From Rhodospirillaceae bacterium (GTDB lineage Bacteria > Pseudomonadota > Alphaproteobacteria > Dongiales > Dongiaceae), in assembly GCA_016794075.1 (NCBI GenBank), contig JAEUKU010000192.1, positions 1 to 6,106 on the forward strand: a stretch of DNA of 6,106 nucleotides. The letters are read 5' to 3'. A program made the translations under genes and the position numbers. Below, piece after piece: positions 5,036-6,106 of the stretch. The first letter of the stretch is position 1, and each line of letters opens with the position of its first letter. Below the pieces are notes generated by a model, which was not told the origin of the DNA, ran no database searches, and saw nothing but the letters and a program-made list of their open reading frames with translations.

Positions 5036-6106
5036 TGCGTCGCCGCTCCCTTCACGAAATCCTCGATCGCCTGGGCGCAGGCCTTCACCGCATCCTCTTC
5101 CGCGATGGTGACGCGCAGACAATCGGGCAGGCCATAGGCGGCGACGCGGCGGGGCAGGATGCGTCGCGCATTGAGGAATTTGAGCGCCGCCTCGGCATTC
5201 AGCTTCGGATCGCCCGGGAACTTCACCAGCACGAAATTGGCGACGCTCGGATAGGGATGCAGCCCGAGTTCCTTCATCCGCTGGCTGAACCAGGGCAGCC
5301 AGTAATCGTTGTGCGCCTTGGCCTTCGCCGTATGCGCCTTGTCGGCGATGGCGGCCGCCCCCGCGGCCTGGGCCGGGGCCGGCACGTTGAACGGCCCGCG
5401 GATGCGGTTCAGCACGTCAGCCACCGAGGGCGGGCAATAGGCCCAGCCCAGGCGCAAGGCCGCCAGGCCGAAGATCTTCGAGAAGGTACGGGTCATCACC
5501 ACGTTGTCGTGGGCCTTCACCAGGTCGAGGCCGGACTCGTAATCCGGCAGGTCGACGTATTCGGCATAGGCGGCGTCGACCACCAGCAGCACGTTGTCCG
5601 ACAAGCCGGCGCGCAGCCGCGCCAGCTCCGCCCTGGTCACGTAGGAGCCGGTCGGATTGTTCGGATTGGCGACGAAGCAGATGCGCGTGCGCGGCGTCAC
5701 CGCTCTCAGCAAGGCATCGACATCGGTGCGCAGGTCTGTCTCCGGCGCCGCCACCGGCGTCGCCCCCACCGCCTTCGCCGCGATCGGATAGACCAGGAAG
5801 CCGTGCTGCGAATAGAGCACCTCGTCGCCCGGCCCGGCATAGGCGCGGGTCAGCAATTGCAGGACGTCGTCCGAACCGGCGCCGCAGACGATCTGGTCGG
5901 CGGCGATGCCGTATTCCCGCGCCAGCGCCTCGCGCACCGCCTTCGAGGTTCCTTCGGGATAGCGGTGCAGTTCCTCCGCGCCGGCGCGATAGGCCTCGAC
6001 GGCGCGCGGGGATGCGCCGAGCGCGCTCTCGTTCGAGGCCATGCGATGAACCGGCCCGCTGCCCGGCAAGGAATGGTCGCCCGGCACATAGGCGGCGATG
6101 TCGAGG
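5032..6106 (-). CDS. hisC: Histidinol-phosphate/aromatic aminotransferase (5' end missing)
   Basis: A PLP-dependent fold-type I aminotransferase whose first codons lie beyond the right edge. The frame stays open to 6106 and reads LDIAAYVPGDH, the usual HisC N-terminal region, so the GTG at 6087 is an internal Val codon and probably only about 10-15 residues are missing. Numbered from that Val, MASNESALGASP (16-27) is the substrate-loop region, CGAGSDD (68-74) the phosphate-binding region, NPNNPTG (141-147) the PLP-contacting turn, and DAAYAEY (171-177) holds the Asp and Tyr that contact the cofactor. K204 in TFSKIFGLAALRLGW (201-215) is the Schiff-base lysine, with R212 nearby, and R325 in LRVTIAEEDAV should bind the substrate carboxylate. 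HisC enzymes make histidinol phosphate, but paralogues beside tyrA often transaminate prephenate or aromatic keto acids, and the coupled tyrA start points that way. Some annotators would call it an aromatic aminotransferase. Confidence 0.93.
   Translation of the reverse strand, partial: LDIAAYVPGDHSLPGSGPVHRMASNESALGASPRAVEAYRAGAEELHRYPEGTSKAVREALAREYGIAADQIVCGAGSDDVLQLLTRAYAGPGDEVLYSQHGFLVYPIAAKAVGATPVAAPETDLRTDVDALLRAVTPRTRICFVANPNNPTGSYVTRAELARLRAGLSDNVLLVVDAAYAEYVDLPDYESGLDLVKAHDNVVMTRTFSKIFGLAALRLGWAYCPPSVADVLNRIRGPFNVPAPAQAAGAAAIADKAHTAKAKAHNDYWLPWFSQRMKELGLHPYPSVANFVLVKFPGDPKLNAEAALKFLNARRILPRRVAAYGLPDCLRVTIAEEDAVKACAQAIEDFVKGAATQ
5046..5050 (-). promoter_or_regulatory. Ribosome binding site of tyrA
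   Basis: On the minus strand GGGAG (preceded by AA) lies 10 bases before the ATG at 5035, inside the final codons of the aminotransferase gene. It supports the short tyrA start rather than an upstream extension. Confidence 0.5.

Noticed and set aside
5036..5122. An N-terminal extension of tyrA by 29 codons.
   Set aside because: The added residues (Arg/Gly-rich) are hisC sequence read in another frame. The Rossmann motif starts normally right after the ATG at 5035, which has its own binding site.
4136..5137. A 333-codon plus-strand open frame opposite tyrA.
   Set aside because: It mirrors tyrA codon by codon and gives an Asp/Gly/Arg-rich product with no motif; tyrA on the other strand is unmistakable.

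Overview
The window is GC-rich bacterial chromosomal DNA with strong G/C preference at third codon positions and tightly packed, overlapping genes. The gene families and the hisC-tyrA pairing suggest an alphaproteobacterium, possibly of the Rhodospirillales type. That placement is an inference, because there is no rRNA or other marker gene here. Nothing mobile, no RNA gene and no CRISPR array was seen.

Left part (1-1193, plus strand): the tail of one sugar ABC-transporter permease (MalF/UgpA type) and, one base after its stop, a complete second permease (MalG/UgpE type). Together they would form the membrane channel of a CUT1 carbohydrate importer. The binding protein and ATPase are not in view, and the sugar cannot be deduced.

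Middle (1194-1347): a 154-base gap between convergent genes. It holds one GC-rich hairpin just after the permease stop and nothing else convincing.

Right part (1348-6106, minus strand, transcribed from right to left): a compact five-gene run of hisC-type aminotransferase (5' end outside the window), tyrA (prephenate/arogenate dehydrogenase), an AroQ-fold chorismate mutase, a family 2 glycosyltransferase, and an alkaline-phosphatase-superfamily phosphodiesterase. Two junctions are ATGA stop/start overlaps and the other two have gaps of about 7 and 13 bases, so a single transcript is likely. The first three genes make a coherent tyrosine branch: chorismate to prephenate (mutase), oxidation by TyrA, and transamination by the HisC-like enzyme. 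The last two genes have no obvious place in that pathway and look like a glycan-modification pair carried in the same transcript.

Most of the window is ordinary metabolism and transport. The points worth a second look are the coupling of the glycosyltransferase/phosphodiesterase pair to aromatic amino acid genes, the altered metal-binding residues of the phosphodiesterase, and a Gln-to-Glu change in the chorismate mutase active site.
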